A stretch of DNA of 64,000 bases from CAXXOK01 sp963664595 (GTDB taxonomy: Bacteria > Bacillota > Clostridia > Christensenellales > Aristaeellaceae), in contig CAXXOK010000004.1 in NCBI GenBank assembly GCA_963664595.2, positions 124,001 to 188,000 on the forward strand, in the 5' to 3' direction. Positions within the stretch are counted from its first letter, which is position 1. Each line of letters begins with the position of its first letter. Below the pieces are notes generated by a model. It made no database searches. It was not told the DNA's origin and saw only the letters and a program-made list of their open reading frames with translations. This document shows positions 62,470-64,000 of this stretch, piece by piece. The position numbers were made by a program, and so were the translations under genes.

Positions 62470-63498
62470 TCAGCTTTCTCTCAGGAAGCTGGAATATCCC
62501 AGCTGCTCCAGCACGTCAAAGTTTTCGATAATATTGCCCAATCCAAGCACCGCGCACTCCGCCGGTTCCCTGGCCAGCAGCACGGGGATGCCCAGCTCGC
62601 TTGCGATCATCTGATCCATGCCGTACAGCTGCGCGCCGCCGCCGGTCAGGTAAATGCCGTTGTGCATCACATCGGCGGTCAGCTCCGGCGGGGTGCGTTC
62701 CAGCAGCCACTTGATGGCGCTTAAGATGCCCATGCAGGGATCGTGAATGGCTTCGTATATCTGGGCGGATGTAATCTCGGTGGTCTGCGGCAGGTTGGTA
62801 ATCAGGTCCCGGCCGCGGATACGCGCCTTGCGCTCCTCGTTAATCGGCAGCGCCGCGCCCAGATCCAGCTTAACCTCTTCGGCGGTGCGGTCGCCGATCA
62901 GGATATTGAACTCGCGCTTGATATAATTAATGATAGCCTCATCCATCTTCACGCCGCCCACGCGGATGGAATGGCCGATCACCACGCCGCCCAGTGAGAT
63001 GATGGCGATATCCGTCGTGCCGCCGCCGATATCCACCACCATGCAGCCGTTGGCGTCAAATACGGGCAGCCCGCTGCCCAGCGCCGAGGCGAACGGCTTT
63101 TCTACCAGATACACCTTACGCGCGCCGGAGGTCTTGGCTGCCTCCAGCACGGCGCGGCGTTCGATGGGTGAAATGGAGGTGGGACAGGTTAAAAAGATAC
63201 GGGGTTTGACCAGATAGCTGGAGCCGATGGCTTTGCGGATAAAATACTGGATTAAAATCTGCGCCATTTCAAAATCGTTGATAATGCCTTCCCGCATGGG
63301 ACGGATGGCGGTAATGCCCTCGGTGGTGCGGCCCAGCATGATTTTGGCATCGTCGCCCACAGCGCGGGGGCGCTGTTTGTGATCACTGGTTACCACAACA
63401 ATGGTAGGCTCGCTAACGACAATTCCCTTACCTTTGACATACACAAGCGTATTGCTGGTTCCCAGGTCAATGCCCAAATCATGCGCCACAAATCCCAT
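62470..63498 (-). CDS. mreB: Actin-like rod-shape protein MreB
   Basis: A 342-residue bacterial actin. ATP-binding motifs are LGIDLGTSNTLVYVKG (phosphate 1), VVDIGGGTTDIAIISLGG (phosphate 2) and GIYLTGGGAQLYGMD (adenosine). It forms filaments under the membrane that orient wall synthesis. It leads mreCD on the same strand, 40 bases upstream of mreC. Confidence 0.97.
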   Translation of the reverse strand: MGFVAHDLGIDLGTSNTLVYVKGKGIVVSEPTIVVVTSDHKQRPRAVGDDAKIMLGRTTEGITAIRPMREGIINDFEMAQILIQYFIRKAIGSSYLVKPRIFLTCPTSISPIERRAVLEAAKTSGARKVYLVEKPFASALGSGLPVFDANGCMVVDIGGGTTDIAIISLGGVVIGHSIRVGGVKMDEAIINYIKREFNILIGDRTAEEVKLDLGAALPINEERKARIRGRDLITNLPQTTEITSAQIYEAIHDPCMGILSAIKWLLERTPPELTADVMHNGIYLTGGGAQLYGMDQMIASELGIPVLLAREPAECAVLGLGNIIENFDVLEQLGYSSFLRES

Positions 63499-63524
63499 CC
63501 GTCACACATCCGTTCTGATCTGTT

Positions 63525-64000
63525 TTACAGGTACAATCCCGCGTCTTTCAGCATTTCAGCCACCGTACACAGCGGCAGTCCGATAACATTGGACGGGCTT
63601 CCGTCAATCCGCTCAATCAGAATACTGCCTGTGCCCTGCAGGGCATAGGCGCCCGCCTTATCCATAGGCTCCTCGGAAGCGGCATAGGCGGCCATTTCCG
63701 CCTGTCCGATTTCCCGAAACAGCACATTCGTCGTCACTGTTTCTTCCCGCACCCGGCCGTCCGGCGTGTGCAGGCAAACGCCCGTATGCACCTGATGCCA
63801 GCGCCCCGAAAGCGCGGCAAGCATGCGGGCGGCATCTTCGTGGGTAGCCGGTTTTCCAAGAATCAGGGTATCCAGGCATACCAGTGTGTCCGCCGAAAGC
63901 ACCGGCAGGCCGGGGTGCCGGGAAACGATATCCAGCCCCTTGTTTCTGGCCAGAATCCGTACCTGCTCTCTCCCGCTGCCCTCCGCCTCCTCAGGCGCGG
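63525..64000 (-). CDS. maf: Maf-family nucleotide pyrophosphatase (C-terminal part)
   Basis: The frame runs off the right edge, so the N-terminus with the SxSPRR motif is outside the window. The visible part has the catalytic aspartate in SADTLVCLDTLILGKP and the Maf-type ALSGRWHQVHTGV and KAGAYALQGTGSILIERIDGSPSNVIGLPL. Maf proteins hydrolyse noncanonical or UTP/dTTP nucleotides. It lies 26 bases upstream of mreB in the usual Firmicute order. Confidence 0.93.
   Translation of the reverse strand, partial: APEEAEGSGREQVRILARNKGLDIVSRHPGLPVLSADTLVCLDTLILGKPATHEDAARMLAALSGRWHQVHTGVCLHTPDGRVREETVTTNVLFREIGQAEMAAYAASEEPMDKAGAYALQGTGSILIERIDGSPSNVIGLPLCTVAEMLKDAGLYL

Noticed and set aside
1..64000. 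tRNA, rRNA, CRISPR array, prophage or complete insertion sequence
   Set aside because: No cloverleaf with a GTTCRA-type T loop, no regularly spaced direct repeats, no integrase or transposase frame was seen. A tRNAscan or Infernal run would be decisive.

Overview
The window is about 57 genes of an anaerobic, rod-shaped Firmicute, most likely a fairly GC-rich member of the class Clostridia. This is inferred from gene content and order: Gram-positive style promoters and AGGAGG ribosome sites, the pst-phoU-phoB-phoR run, asp23-fakA-recG, a maf-mreBCD-mrdA-minD-rodA block, a flavodiiron protein next to a flavin-reductase/rubredoxin fusion (the Moorella-type oxygen/NO detoxifying pair), and an NfeD-flotillin pair. 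Two sugar- or peptide-binding proteins carry plain signal peptides without a lipobox, which is unusual for a classic monoderm. No tRNA, rRNA, CRISPR array or complete transposon was found.

Layout. 1-5.3 kb (+): phosphate uptake and its sensor (pstC partial, pstA, pstB, phoU, phoB, phoR; every junction overlaps or nearly so). 5.6-9.0 kb (+): a hemolysin/CorC-family membrane protein and glmS, both cut up by a dense run of single-base frame breaks that looks like consensus error. 9.1-11.5 kb (+): fprA, hrb and a Nudix hydrolase. 11.5-12.45 kb: a repeat-rich gap. 12.45-19.8 kb (-): a flavodoxin-DUF3793 operon behind two palindromic operators, an Fpg-like glycosylase, serCA, guanine deaminase and a secreted nuclease/phosphatase-fold protein. 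20-29.6 kb: a xylose regulon (xylA, xylB, a LacI-type regulator, and a sugar ABC transporter on the other strand), plus a small secreted protein. 30-32.2 kb: TraB-like protein and an HTH/DUF2975 pair. 32.6-42.1 kb (-): a long operon beginning with polA and coaE and continuing into cell-surface genes: lytic transglycosylase, peptide-binding protein, CHAP amidase, a secreted caspase-like protease with an EF-hand loop, and a glycosyltransferase. 42.2-45.9 kb (-): nrdR, a polytopic O-antigen-ligase-like protein and a stand-alone glutamate synthase domain. 46.2-55.2 kb (+): asp23, fakA, recG, trmL, a small membrane protein, a type-4 uracil-DNA glycosylase, nfeD, floA, a small anchored protein, a LytTR regulator and an ArsR-type repressor. 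55.5-64 kb (-): thpR, rodA, minD, mrdA (frame-broken), mreD, mreC, mreB and the 3' part of maf.

How it works together. Phosphate limitation would be sensed by PhoR/PstSCAB/PhoU. Xylose import and the first two catabolic steps are encoded in divergent units, each with a strong sigma-A promoter and an AACGTT-centred palindrome, with the probable regulator between them. The right-hand block is the elongasome (MreBCD, RodA, PBP2) with MinD but without adjacent minC or minE. The features most worth a second look are the polA-led operon with the EF-hand caspase, the doubly palindromic DUF3793-flavodoxin promoter, two dispersed repeat families (one with terminal inverted repeats), an Fpg-family enzyme lacking the catalytic proline, and the two localised clusters of frame breaks in genes expected to be essential.
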